This document shows, in pieces, positions 14,113 to 29,610 of a DNA stretch of 64,000 bases; position 1 is the stretch's first letter, and the number at the start of each line of letters is the position of its first letter. Source of the DNA: Cacajao melanocephalus (taxonomy: Eukaryota > Chordata > Mammalia > Primates > Pitheciidae); NCBI GenBank assembly GCA_963573385.1, contig CAUYLG010063079.1, positions 1-64,000 on the forward strand, read 5' to 3'. A program made the translations under genes and the position numbers. Below the pieces are notes generated by a model. The model ran no database searches and was not told where the DNA came from. It worked only from the letters and a program-made list of their open reading frames with translations.

Positions 14113-14355
14113 TCATATTCAGGCTTTACAATATGCCAGACACTGCTTTTAGCAATTTTTAAATATTAACTCTTTTAATCCACTCAAGAACCTTAAGAGG
14201 GAGGTAAAAGTATTGTTACTCTCCTTGTACAGGTAAGGAAACTGAGACAAAAACAAGTTGAGTAACTTGCTCAAGGTCACTCAGCTAGAAAGTACTATAG
14301 CTAGGATTTGACTGACTCCAGGCCATCAGGCCTTAGAGTATGAGCTGCAGGCCTT
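14113..14355 (-). mobile_element. MIR, antisense, near full length
   Basis: On the plus strand it reads AATATGCCAGACACTGC, AACTCTTTTAATCC, AAGGAAACTGAGAC, then AGTAACTTGCTCAAGGTCAC and AGGATTTGACTGACTCCAGG, in the exact order of a reverse-complemented MIR. It lies between two parts of a sense MIR, so it appears to be nested inside that element. Confidence 0.85.
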
Positions 14356-14359
14356 CTCC

Positions 14360-14437
14360 CTGTTTAAATGAAATATTGCCTGCAGAGTGTTTGGCACACA
14401 CACGTAATAAATGTCACTTATTATTTTTATTTTGCAT
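14360..14437 (+). mobile_element. MIR, sense, 3' part
   Basis: The words TTTAAATGAAATATTG, GCAGAGTGTTTGGCACAC and GTAATAAATGTCACTTATTA match the MIR 3' end in the sense direction. This continues from where the sense MIR at 13925-14112 stops, so the two parts probably form one element split by the antisense MIR. Confidence 0.65.
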
Positions 14438-16021
<1,584 letters not shown>

Positions 16022-16239
16022 TGATGAGCAAAATGTACTGTTTTTCACAAGAATAAGCATTCAACTTCACAAAAGTGGCTACTTCTAAATCAACAATTCA
16101 GCTTTGTTTCTACTTCCTTTTATAGAGATGTTCTTATTTTATCACACGGTAATAGATTCACTATCTCTTGAATTTCTCCTTTCGAACCTCTAATGAATGG
16201 TGCGTTTCCCTAAAAGAAAAGTGGAATCATGTCTGGCAT

Positions 16240-17560
16240 ACTGTTTCTCTTTTAGTTTCTAAATGTCCGAAGATAGCCTCATTTTATCACCATTTTTGAG
16301 GAAGTTTTCTAGAGTTGCAAGGGTTTTGTTTCGTTTCTTTCAGCAATTCGGAGATGTTATTCCATTATGTTTTTGCTTTCATAGTGTCCTTTGGAGAGCT
16401 AAACAGTCAACGTTGTTTCCTTGAACGCAATGTGCTCATTTTGTTCCTTCTTTTAAGATTGTTGTTTTTCAGACATTTCACAATGATGTGACTAGATGTT
16501 GTTTTGTACTATATTTGGAATTCATTGAGCTTCCTGGATCTTTGAGACGAAGACTTTAAAAAGTGTTGGAAAATTCCTTACCAAAGCCAATTTAACCAGT
16601 GATAGATACGCTAATAGCTCTGACTTCACCAACATACAATATATCCATGTAACAGAACTATACTTGTATCCCATACATTTATACAGATAAAGTAACATTT
16701 TAAAACAAATAGCTCTCTCTTCTTTTTCTTCTTGTTTCATTCGGATCTTCAGTTACACGTGTGTTATACTGTTTATTATCATCCTATATGTCTCTACCAC
16801 TTGGTTCTGGGATTTTTGTTTATTGTTTATTTTTTATTTTAAATACCTTTTCTCCCTATTTTCACCTTCAATCATTTTCTGTTTATCCATTGTTAAGCTC
16901 ACTGGTCTTTTCTTACCCTGTTTGTTGTCTGTTAAGTTTATTCTATAACATTTAATTCAAGAATTATATTTTTCAGTTCTAGAGTTGTTACTCGATCCTT
17001 ATTTTAAATGAATTTCTTTTCTTCATGGAACATTTTCAGCCATCCTTTCCTTCATTTTGTATGTATATATATTTCTCAGGTTTCTTTAACATACTTGTGC
17101 TAGTTATTTAATGCCTTGTTAGTAAAATAGATTGCAACATCTCAGTCAATGTCAGGCAGCATCTTTCTACTGTTTTTTAAAAAACATTTTTCTCATGATC
17201 TTATATTATAAGATGGAAATATCTCTACATCTTTCCAGGCTTTCTATTCATATCCCCTGTAATACACAAAAGTTCCATGGTTGAAATTCAGTGGGTAGAG
17301 CAAAGTAGCTTTGATTTCAAGACTTCCAAAGTTCTAGCAGGTCCTGGCAACCTGCATGGCTGTTGAAATATCTTGTTTTTTCCTTGATCTAGCAGACATC
17401 CTTTGCCTTTGTCAGGCCCAGTATTGTACTAGTGTTTACCCAGTTCTTGGACAATGGCCTCAGGTGAGTAAGCAGCTTTTGATCTTTACTTATCTTGGAA
17501 GACAGCTTCCAGGAATATTCAGTTCCTTCACATTTCTGTGCCTGTACAGATAGAAGATGC
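16240..17560 (-). mobile_element. Old L1 (L1M or HAL1-like), antisense
   Basis: On the plus strand there are T-rich words typical of reverse-complemented old L1: TTCATTGAGCTTCCTGGATC, then GTTACACGTGTGTTATACTG, AGCTCACTGGTCTTTTC and TTTTTCAGTTCTAGAG. Divergence is high and no frame survives. A short young-looking L1 end is inserted at 16622-16708. Ends and family are uncertain; HAL1 is an alternative. Confidence 0.6.
16622..16708 (+). mobile_element. Very short 5'-truncated L1 3' end with TSD
   Basis: The words ATATATCCATGTAACAGAAC, CTTGTATCCCATACATTTAT and an A-rich end resemble the last bases of a primate L1 3' UTR. The segment is flanked by the direct repeat AATAGCTCT at 16613-16621 and 16709-16717. 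That makes it an 87-bp, extremely truncated insertion into the older antisense L1. Confidence 0.72.
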
Positions 17561-17631
17561 CTGTAGTTTATAATATTATTGTTGTTGTTGTTATTGTTTT
17601 GACAGGAGAAGGGCTTGTGTAATTCTCTATA

Positions 17632-17838
17632 CCAGTAGTTGTCAAACTACTGCTCAATCAGGACCAAATCTAGTCTGTAACATTTATAGCCAGTAATCTA
17701 AAAATAGTTTTACATTTTTAAAGGATTATTAAGATAAGCAAACCACTAAACAAAGAATATGCAACAGATGAAATATGTCTTATAAACCCTAATATATTTA
17801 GTACCTGGCCCTTTACAGAAAAGGTTTACTGGCCCCAG
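17632..17838. mobile_element. hAT-type nonautonomous DNA transposon fragment
   Basis: GTTGTCAAACTACTGC near the left and TTAGTACCTGGCCCTTTACAG, in parts, near the right match a common hAT-derived MER element whose end reads 'CTGGCCCTTTACAGAAAAAG'. The middle is diverged. I cannot name the family securely or give an orientation. Confidence 0.6.
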
Positions 17839-18124
17839 TCTATATCTTAATTAAAAGGCTAACATTCTCTGTTTCATTATTTTTCATTCTGAAATTCCCA
17901 CTATCTGGCACATGAAACTATAGATTATTGCTATAATTTTATTTTCCTCATTCTTCTATTTTTCAACTCTTGTATTTCTATTTTCTTCAGTTTTGTTGTC
18001 TATTTCCTGTATTGAACTTTTTACTTTGCAACCATTATTTTTAATTCATAGATGTCTTTCCTTTCTGAAAATTTTAAATAATGCCATATTTTTCTTGCAT
18101 ACATTCTTATGTTTTCTCAAAACA
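17839..18124. other. T-rich unassigned, possibly more antisense L1
   Basis: T-rich sequence with words such as TTTTCATTCTGAAATTCCC that could belong to the same old antisense L1. The evidence is too thin to assign. Confidence 0.3.
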
Positions 18125-18215
18125 ACTGCCCAGCTGACCCACAAAACAATAAGCAAAATACAATGACTGTTATAACCAACTACATTTTAGGTCGTTTGCT
18201 ATGTAGCTGAATCTG
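18125..18215 (+). mobile_element. MLT1-like LTR 3' end fragment
   Basis: CAGCTGACCCACAAAACAAT, then CAATGACTGTTATAACCA and TAGGTCGTTTGCTATGTAGC follow the typical end of MLT1-type LTRs (AATAAATG..TGTTTTAAGCCAC..TTTGTTATGCAGC). Only the last about 90 bases are convincing. Confidence 0.45.
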
Positions 18216-20103
18216 ACTGATGGGAACCTGTTACCACAATTCTGGAAGTAGAGTAGAAATCTGCAATCTAAACATTCATGATGCAAACTTGTAATCAATG
18301 CCTGTTTTCCACATGATGCGCTCATTGCTCTCTGTAAGTTTTTACTGATGTTTCCTAGGCTAGAGGTCATTCGGCTTATTCTCTCCAGAGAATGCATCTC
18401 CAATATTCAGCTGAAATACTGACTCCATAATCTCTAGGCTGTGCATACTTGCAAGAGGATCTGATTATCAAACTATTTCTTCTTTTTCAAATGGTTAACC
18501 AATTCCCCTATGGTAACATTTCCTTTACCCTCTTCTCCAGAATTTCTTTCGTTACCAATTTCAGATTTGAGGAGAAGTTCTGCAGTGAACATGAGATTAC
18601 TTCATAGCTTTTCCCAGCAGCAAACTAAAATTCGGCTTTTTTAATCTTGCTAAGTCATTTATCGCTACTTTATCTTACTTTTATGCCCTGACATTCTATC
18701 ACTGTTGTCTACTGACTCATTCTCTTTATTCTTGTGAGTTTTGGTTGTTTTCTCCCCTGTTCCCTTAAATTATTATACACTTCTGGAAGACAGTAGCAAC
18801 TATGAATGTGATCTTCCTTCTATCTCTAATACTGTTAGCCTTCATTTTTCACAGTTTCATGCAAAGGAAACTTACATAGATAAAAACATTTGGATCTGAA
18901 CCAAGGAACCAACATAGGGCATAGGAGGGCAGCGATAGCTGTGTATAAATATTTCGTGTGCCGACATTTGCATAGGCAGCCCTGAGTGAACTAGGGAAGC
19001 TGTAAACAAAATGCACCCTGACAAAACAATAATGCAAACCACATTTTCATCAAAATTAAATGACAGTGGTAATTATGTACCTCTTTGCTATGTTGATTTT
19101 ATCCCAAATTGTGAATGATAGCTAAAATAAAGTCAAATTAAATGTTGGCATTCATTCAGAAGCAATGTAACCATATAAAACAAACGTTAATCTACTGTTT
19201 CTGCCCTAACTGCCCTTCTGTGATATTAGACAAGACACTTAACTTTCTGAGGCTCACTTAATAGAAAAAGTAAAGTCTTTTATTTCATTAACTTCAAGGG
19301 CTACCCCAGTTTTATAAACCTACCATTTATCAAAAGCAAATGCGAACTTGTGTCCTGTCAGTATAAGAAAATCACCTTCCATCTTTGCTAATAGACACCA
19401 TAACCTTTATATCTTTATAAGTATAAAAATGATTTTGTCCATATATTAATACACTTTAGCAGTTAGGTGGAAAAAGAAAGGTGAATCTGACAATTACATC
19501 AACTCAGGCAATTCATAAGTGAAAGCAATGAGAATCACAGAGATTCAAAGTATCAGTGATTCTAATCCTATAATAATATTCTGATGACAGGATGACCAGG
19601 TGTTTTTTAAAAATAATTTTTACAATTGAAATCGTTGGATAATCTTAGCAAACAAATCTACAACTCCTACTACAGAACTTTTCGTACACAATTCTAAATA
19701 AGAAATCCCTGATTACATTTTGTCCAACTGAGCAAAGTTGATTGGAAGAAGATTTGCAAGGTTTTGAAATAACAGAATAGAGGGAGGAAGGAAGTAATTT
19801 AAGGACACGATTCCTAATTTGTAATGTCCATTTATAATATTCTTTGGGGTAATTTGCTGATGACAGTAAAGCTTAGGAGATAGATCAAGCTAATTCATTA
19901 ACTGCTCTGTCTTCTTGGAGAGGATTAGAGGTGGGGAAAAAGTTGGTCTGTAGAATTTCAAGTACCAAGGGATTATTTTCAGACTCAGTCTGCAGACAAA
20001 ACTAACAAACCTAAATGATGGATCATTTGGCTAAATCTTACTTTTCTGTCCCAGTAGGGTAATCACAGCCACCATCCCAGGAGCAGAATTTTTTAAACAC
20101 CTT
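18216..20103. other. No feature recognised
   Basis: AT-rich unassigned DNA. Frames at 18170-18403 and 18849-19037 are short and antisense, without recognisable content. Confidence 0.45.
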
Positions 20104-20131
20104 AATAATAATAATAGTAATAATAATAACT
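20104..20131. repeat. (AAT)n microsatellite
   Basis: Nine AAT-type units with one AGT interruption, next to an antisense MIR. Confidence 0.9.
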
Positions 20132-20134
20132 ACA

Positions 20135-20335
20135 CACATGTATTAATCACTTGCCATGTGTTAATTTGATAAGTGTTTTAAAGGTTCAACTTCATTTCAT
20201 CACAACCTATGAGAAGGTTTTATTACTGCCCTACATTTTGCGAGAAAATTGAGGAACAGAGAAATAAAGTAATTTGATCAGACATAAGGAGGTAAAGCCA
20301 TGATTCCAACCTCATCAATCTGACCTCAGAATGTT
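20135..20335 (-). mobile_element. MIR, antisense
   Basis: TATTAATCACTTGCCATGTG, TCACAACCTATGAGAAGG, ATTGAGGAACAGAGAAATAA and GGAGGTAAAGCCATGATTCC occur in the order of a reverse-complemented MIR. Core-SINE words are diverged but co-linear over about 200 bp. Confidence 0.8.
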
Positions 20336-20849
20336 ATTATATTTTAATTTATTAGCATATTGTCTGATTAAATGCTTTGTTTAGTGTATTCCTATTCTTT
20401 AGAGAAACTGAAAATACTTTGTTCTAAGGACAAAAGAGTTAATTTCTAACACCAAGTTACATTATTAAAGGAAAAAAGAAAGTAAAGTAACAAATAAAAG
20501 GGGAACTGGAGTATAAATTAAAAATATTTTAAGACATATGGATTCTTGTAACAATAGTTGTACAACCCATTTTTATTATTTGTCAATTTGACCCACAGTT
20601 TAACCTCTTTAAAGCCCGCTTTGTTCATCTAGATCAATGAAATATCATAGCACCTAGTAAGTGATCAGTAGAATTATGGTGATTGCTTTATCCGTGTTAG
20701 GATTAAAACATTCTCTCAAAGTAATTGGATATAACTTATGAAAAATATGTGTGTGCTATTCTTCTGAAAATTGCTCTTAAAATCTCACAAAGTATTTTGA
20801 AGGTATCTATCTTTCTTTTACCTCCACTTCAAGGGTAATATGTAGAATA

Positions 20850-20988
20850 GCAGTGGCTGCAGCCCCTGGGAATATCTTAGAAACGGAGAAACTTGGCCAC
20901 ACTTCAGACCTAGCAAATCAGAATCTGCTTTCCAGCAAAATCTCCAACTAAATCATCAGCACTTTGAAATTTAAAAAGCACTGGTTTA
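20850..20988. mobile_element. MER5A-like hAT MITE
   Basis: AGCAGTGGCTGCAGCCCCTG at the left, then CAGACCTAGCAAATCAGAAT, AATCATCAGCACTTTG and AAAAAGCACTGG at the right correspond to the MER5A layout (inverted ends CAGTGG/CCACTG around a TCTGATTC-type middle). Its length of about 140 bp against a usual 189 bp implies internal loss. Confidence 0.6.
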
Positions 20989-23689
<2,701 letters not shown>

Positions 23690-24425
23690 TCAATGACTTC
23701 TAACTCCTTACTTCTGCACCCAAGATGTAGTCACACTATTGCCAAATTTTTGTCTAAACATCCATGGATAATATGGACATATGCTAAAATTGGTAATAGC
23801 TTTCTTTTTTAACACAACTTAAATTTTATACACACTATTCTGTATTCTCCATTTTTCACCTTATCATGGAAGTCAGTTTGTCTTGGTGTGTACAGAGCTT
23901 CCTTACTCTTTTCGACAGCTGCAACTATATACTATTTCATTCAGTCGTGTTACCCTTATTTATTTATAAATCCCCTATTGCTGGATGTTCAAGTTGTTTC
24001 TTAGTCTTTTTAACTCATGAGCAATAATACATATACATTCTTGTACATATGTTTCCATGCACATCTAATCTACAGCTAAATGGAATTCTTTACCAAAATA
24101 TGTCTCTTTAAATTTTTATAAGTTTTGACAAATGGAACTTTGTAAAGGTTTGCCCTTCCTGCAACATGTAAGTGACTATAGTTCTGTACCTTCTAACAAA
24201 ATAGAAATTTATAGTTTTAATTTAATTTGTGACATTTTCCTCTTTGAGTTCAATTTATCTTTAAATCCATGGGAGCTATCTGTTCCTGTCCCTTGACCCT
24301 ACTTTTACTGGATGGTTTTGTTTCATTTCAGTGACATATGAGTTTTTGAAATTAAGAAAATTAGCTCTTTCTCTTCCGTAAGTGTTGCAAAATATATTGT
24401 CTGTCATTTGAGTCTGTTCATATAT
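23690..24425 (-). mobile_element. Old L1M, antisense (3' region)
   Basis: Plus-strand words TTTTTCACCTTATCATGGA, TGTACAGAGCTTCCTTACTC, CCCCTATTGCTGGATGTTC, TTCTTGTACATATGTTTCC and later GTTGCAAAATATATTGTCTG appear in the order of a reverse-complemented L1M ORF2/3' region. Similarity is low but co-linear for more than 600 bp. No frame survives. Confidence 0.65.
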
Positions 24426-25962
24426 TATATTTTTTTTTTGTTCAGGCCCAACCCAAGGGAGGCAAAAAGAATAGAATAATTTACAACCATTTTTACTGGG
24501 GACACTGGGAGACCCACTGTCTCTAACATCACACCTCTGTTTCCAGCTCTACACTGCTGCCATATTTTGAGCCAACAAACCCTTTCTTCATGGGAGAGCC
24601 ATCATCTCAGACTCTCACTTGCCATAGTGTTTATCCATATAGACATATGGCTTGAGTTTTCATTCAGCTGAATTGCCAACAAGAGACTTATACCATGATC
24701 TCTAACAACAGTTTTCAAGAACGTTTACATAAATATACCATGTGTAATGTATGAGTTTTGGTTCATACATACATTATATTGTATTAACTATGTCCCTGAT
24801 TATGAAGACCTGACCTAGAATGAAACCAGAGAGAATAGCAATGAGAGGCAATATTCATAAATAACTGACAACGCCCAGGGACTGACCAGGTAAACACACA
24901 GGGGTAACATGAAGAGTCAGGGATGGCTCCATTGCAGGGCTCTGGGGCAGTGCTGTGGCAGAGCTATTTCTTGCGGAAAGTTAAGGATCACAGTGAGAAA
25001 AGAACCACATTTTTTACATAAAATTTCTTTTATGCTTATTTATGTGGTCAGTTTTGTGATCGTTTACTTAAGGCATATAATGAAAAAAATGACTAAAAAA
25101 TAAACGTTTAGGCTAAGTGAGGTCAGTTAGTCTGAACCATAGAGACCTATTATTTTGCAAACATCACAGTAGTCATGTTTCAATAGTGTTGAGGTCTCTT
25201 ATCGAATTAGATCACTTCATGGGGCCAAATGATTGTGCCCTGATGATTTGAAAGCCAGATACCATTCTGTTGCTTCAGCCAAGTAGTTTTCACCAGATGT
25301 TGAGACCTGGCTACACAGAGACCTAACAGCTGTGGGAAACCCATATTTTACCAGCTTCATGTGAGATCTTACTAGCTTGGGCCCTTCTTTATTTCTGCAG
25401 AATTGCTGTGTGGCTGGAAGTAATGCCTCCTCAGCAAGGCTCTGAGAAGCCCAGGAGTTGCTAGAGAATGAATGCAAGGCTAAGTACAGTAATCCGTACA
25501 GTTTTATTCTGTTAGAATTTTGACACAGAGCATTTCTAAAGGCAATAGGCTATTAACTAGGACCATGCAGTGAAGTACCTGGTACTGAGCCATGCCAATA
25601 AAAACTGATGAATGGTGAGTGGGAATGCACACAGTGATGAGGAGAGAGGGAGGCTTGCCTATGATAGGATCTGGCTAATGACTTAGCACTTAGCACTCAT
25701 GAAATTTCAATGAGTAACTTGGGGTTTCAAGTATTTACAGGTTATCCATCCTCTTCTTAACCTATCTAATAAGAAATATCTCAGAATCTAGTCTGCAGTA
25801 CATACATTTGTAACCCATGAGACTCCAAAATGGCCATTAATCTCTAATAGTTGTGGGCCTAATTTTTGTCTCCATGCTAATTTACTATGGTTAACAAATG
25901 TACTTGCAAGAGACCATACCAGAGTGGATAAGAGTGTCAGAATCTATTCAAGAACTGTCTCT
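24426..25962. other. No feature recognised
   Basis: Begins with a T run and continues as unassigned sequence. The 86-codon antisense frame at 25217-25477 has no recognisable domain and no supporting structure. The unusually gene-like composition around 25220-25480 may deserve a conservation check. Confidence 0.4.
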
Positions 25963-25963
25963 C

Positions 25964-26272
25964 GGCCAGGCGCTCATGCCTGTAATGCCAGCACTTTGGG
26001 AGGCCAAAGCAGGTGGATCATGAGGTCAGGAGATTGAGGCCAGCCTGGCTAACCTGGTGAAACCCCATCTCTACTAAAAATAGAAAAAATTAGTCGGGCA
26101 TGGTGGCGTGCACCTGTAATCCCAGCTACTCGGGAGGCTGAGGCAGGAGAATCACTTGAACCAGGAGGCAGAGATAGCAGTGAGCCTAGATCATGCCACC
26201 ACACTCCAGCCTGGGCAACAGAGCAAGGCTCAGTCTCAAAAAAAAAACAAAGAAAGAAAAGAAAAGAAAAAA
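25964..26272 (+). mobile_element. Alu (AluS/Y-like), full length, sense, with TSD
   Basis: GGCCAGGCGCTCATGCCTG (lacking a few bases of the usual GTGGCTCA), TCATGAGGTCAGGAGATTG, AAAAATTAGTCGGGCATGG and a tail of mixed A/AAAG. Flanked by AGAACTGTCTCTC (25951-25963) and AGAACTATCTCTC (26273-26285), a 13-bp TSD with one mismatch. Confidence 0.96.
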
Positions 26273-26285
26273 AGAACTATCTCTC

Positions 26286-27761
26286 AGTCACCTATCTCAG
26301 TTGATTTAATTAAAATTATCTGAATCTTAACTCCAAAGTGAGTCCATTTATAAATAATATCATTTTTTACAAGCTAACTCATTTTATTGCCCTTCAAAAT
26401 TATGTTGGTGGATTTCTCCGTTTAGAAAGAAAAAGTGAACTCCTCATCCTTCTATTCACTTGGCTCCTTCAGCCATGGATTCACTATTTAATGTTATCCA
26501 AAGACACATCACAAAATTATTACTTACCTATTTCATCTGACATGGTGCCTGCAGATGTTTATTATTAAATTGTAAATGAAATCAGAGTTATACCTGTAAA
26601 AAATATGGACAGTATTCTCTGTTGAGCTCATCTATCCCTAAAACCCCCAATCCCTCAGTACATACAATGGAATTCCCATTTTACTCTGAGTGCCATGCTC
26701 CATTAATCCCCAAATCTCAAAGTATATCTGACAGGAGTGATGTTGCACATTATAAAATAAGATTTCTCAAACGCTGCCCATCTGTTAGTGATACAGGCAA
26801 TCTAAGTGTCCTATATATAGAACATACATACATTTCCTGCATTGCATATTCTTTCAAATATTTGCTCTTGGCATTGCTAGGTGTCCTACTGTCATAACAG
26901 ACAAGTCATTCATTAAGCTGTCAGCACCTTGCTACCCTGCTCCCAAAGAAGGTCTATTTCTGTGTTTTCTGTTTCTTGCTGGATGACCTATTCACTCATC
27001 ATGAGCTGAGCAGTTACTCTCCTAACGGGTGCAACTGAGTTGTTCACGTCAACATATGTAAACCAAAGCTCTGCTTCTTCATTTCCAGTGGTCCAACACT
27101 TGACTTGTGGAGGGCACTAATGGGTTGGAAAACCAGCCTGCAGTCATGAGTTAAGTTGGTGTCAATATGATACACTTCTTGGCCGAGACATCTAAGGAAG
27201 GGACATTAAAAGCAAAAAAGTGGAACCATCAAGTAACAAAAAAAAAATATGATTAATTGTAAACAGTGTTTGAAAATTTGAAAGAGAATCAAGAAAGGCA
27301 ATTAGCCACACAGACCTATACATTGAAATTATTTGGAATGCGTAAAATGGGAAATTACAAAATTATATTAAAATCTAAAGTATATAGTGTAGCACATATT
27401 TATAAGATGAAAAGTAATAAAAATTAACTTTTAGAAAATCAGAGCTAAACCCTACTTATTTTTATCTTTGACTTTGTTGTGTATAGTTTAAGAGGTCTTG
27501 CATTTATGAGAAATCCAGTATTCACTAGAAAAGTAGAAAGATAATCAATTTTTTAACTAATTGAAAGATCTTAAAATACAGTTTCTGCAACATGCAAGTC
27601 CTTATCTTTCTTCTTGACTTTTTGCCTAATCCATGATAATTTTTATTCTAGGGAGTAGGAAATGGGAAGAATGAAAGATAAATTTAAATTGGCCAATTTG
27701 GCTTATAATTAACAACTTTGATTTGTGCTTGACAGAAAGAAAATTAAAAATCATTAACTTT
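26286..27761. other. No feature recognised
   Basis: AT-rich unassigned DNA. Frames at 26338-26568 and 26622-26897 (76 and 91 codons) show no domain and lie in sequence of ordinary composition. Confidence 0.45.
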
Positions 27762-27868
27762 GGCCAGGTGTGGTGGCTTATGCCCCTAATCCCAGCACTT
27801 TGGGAGGTTGAGGCAGACAGATTGCTTGAGGCCAGGAATTTGAGACCAGCCTGGGAAACGTGGGCGAG
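27762..27868 (+). mobile_element. Alu fragment, sense, 3'-truncated
   Basis: GGCCAGGTGTGGTGGCTTAT, CACTTTGGGAGGTTGAGG and GAGACCAGCCTGGGAAAC belong to the left monomer. The match ends abruptly without an A-rich tail, so the rest was probably deleted after insertion. Confidence 0.9.
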
Positions 27869-29494
27869 CTGATGATCTGTATATTCCAGATAAACATGAA
27901 TCCCATATTATCAACTCTAATAGAGGTTAAAAGGTTGCTGATAAAATATGGTGAGAGAAAAACACTCAACCATTTTTCCATGGTATAAAGGCTTGGTTTT
28001 ACCACAGAAAACCAAAATAAAGCTGGTGATGCATCATGTTCCATAGGATTTATTATTCTGAATATATATTGGCATAGGACTAGGAAAGATCACCTCACTA
28101 ATCAGTTAAGTCATATTTTATGACATACACTTTACCCTACTTGCTTCAAGTTTGGTCATTACTTTCGTCAAGAAAGTGAAACGTCCTCTTCCCCAGGTCT
28201 ATAGAAGAGGCACGGAGACAAAAAGCTAATTTATATCAGGTTAGAGCCATTCAAATCCCACAGACACAAATGAAAAAAGTGAGGGACTCAAAGAAAATCA
28301 TATTAATTCACCTAACTAGTATTGCTTTTCTGTAGCACAATGCATGTAGAATAATATGGTCCACATTAAAGTTACATTTTCTTCTTCATCATTTCCAAAT
28401 GAGACAATTTTATTTTTTTGACACAAACGGAACAAAATCATAGTTCCATTGTTTTATTATACATGGCCTCAATTTGTTAATGTATAGAAATTTAGTTTTG
28501 CACAGCCATTGACCACCGAAATGACACCCCACTTTGATTTAAAGATTTAGTCATAGCAATATAAGTGACAGATCCTAAAGCCCAGGAAAGGAGTCACAGC
28601 AAGTTTTTGCTGTGTGTGCGTATGCATGTGTATGTGTAAAAATACTACGTATCAGCCAGGTTAAGTCGCACTTCTTATTTTGTGATGAAACGTACATGCA
28701 TCTGATCATATATGTTAATATACTTAGCTGTTGATTTAAATGCTGGTCAAAAATTCTATATGCAGACAGCATTTGGTTGAGTTAAGACCTTGGAATCATT
28801 TTTTCCATAAGGATGATGTTCAGATCTTCTGTTATATAGCTAATATAGCTAGTGATTTCTGAGGATTACATAAGAATATGAGCAAACGTAAGAAAGGCAT
28901 TAAAATTGTTTAAGAAATATTAGTTTCAAAATGACTATTTAAATAAAAATGTTTAAAATAAAGTATTTGAAAAAGTACATGTTTGGGATAGAATTAGAAA
29001 ATCAAACGGGGGTGCAAAGGAAAAGCAGAAAAAGGTAGCTACAAACTTTATTGGTATATTTGGTTTCAGGTCATCCTTACAAATACTAACAGAATGGAGA
29101 GGGATTTGTATTTCTAGAAAAAAAGCAACTCAAAAACAACCTATGGTTGACCTTGTCTATTATCCAAGTGATATTTGATTTAGCATTTTTCTCTGTTTTA
29201 TTGAATTCTTGACATGTTATTTATGTGTTGTGGTGTTTTTTTAGATTTTTGGTACTATTTTAAGTCTGTTAGAATTACACATACTGTTTAACATATGTGT
29301 TATTTCTGATGTAAATCCTTAAGCTCCAAACATTGCCTTCTACAACTTGTCTTTCTCACTTCTAATAAATTATTTTAGAACTACCTACTCTTAAACATAA
29401 TTTCATGATAAGTATAGAATTCAGAGATTTTTTTCTTCCATTTTTTCTACAAAGAAATTCAAGACCAGAGATTTTTAATGACACATGATAAATT
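27869..29494. other. No feature recognised
   Basis: Unassigned AT-rich sequence, with a short TGTGTGTGCGTATGCATGTG dinucleotide-like patch near 28611-28640. Confidence 0.45.
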
Positions 29495-29610
29495 AGTGCC
29501 TTCTTTAGGGAAGGGATGTCTGTTTTCTCCATCATCAAATCTCCAGTACCTAGCAAATTAGACAGAACATGGTAAGTGCTCAAAAACAATTTGATTAGAT
29601 GAGTAAAAAT
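29495..29610 (+). mobile_element. L2 3'-end fragment
   Basis: TAGGGAAGGGATGTCTGTTT, CTCCAGTACCTAGCAAATTA and ATGGTAAGTGCTCAAAAACA follow the L2 3' end (GGGACTGTGTCTGTTTTG...CCAGTACCTAGAACAGTG...GTAAGTGCTCAATAAA) in order. Confidence 0.7.
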
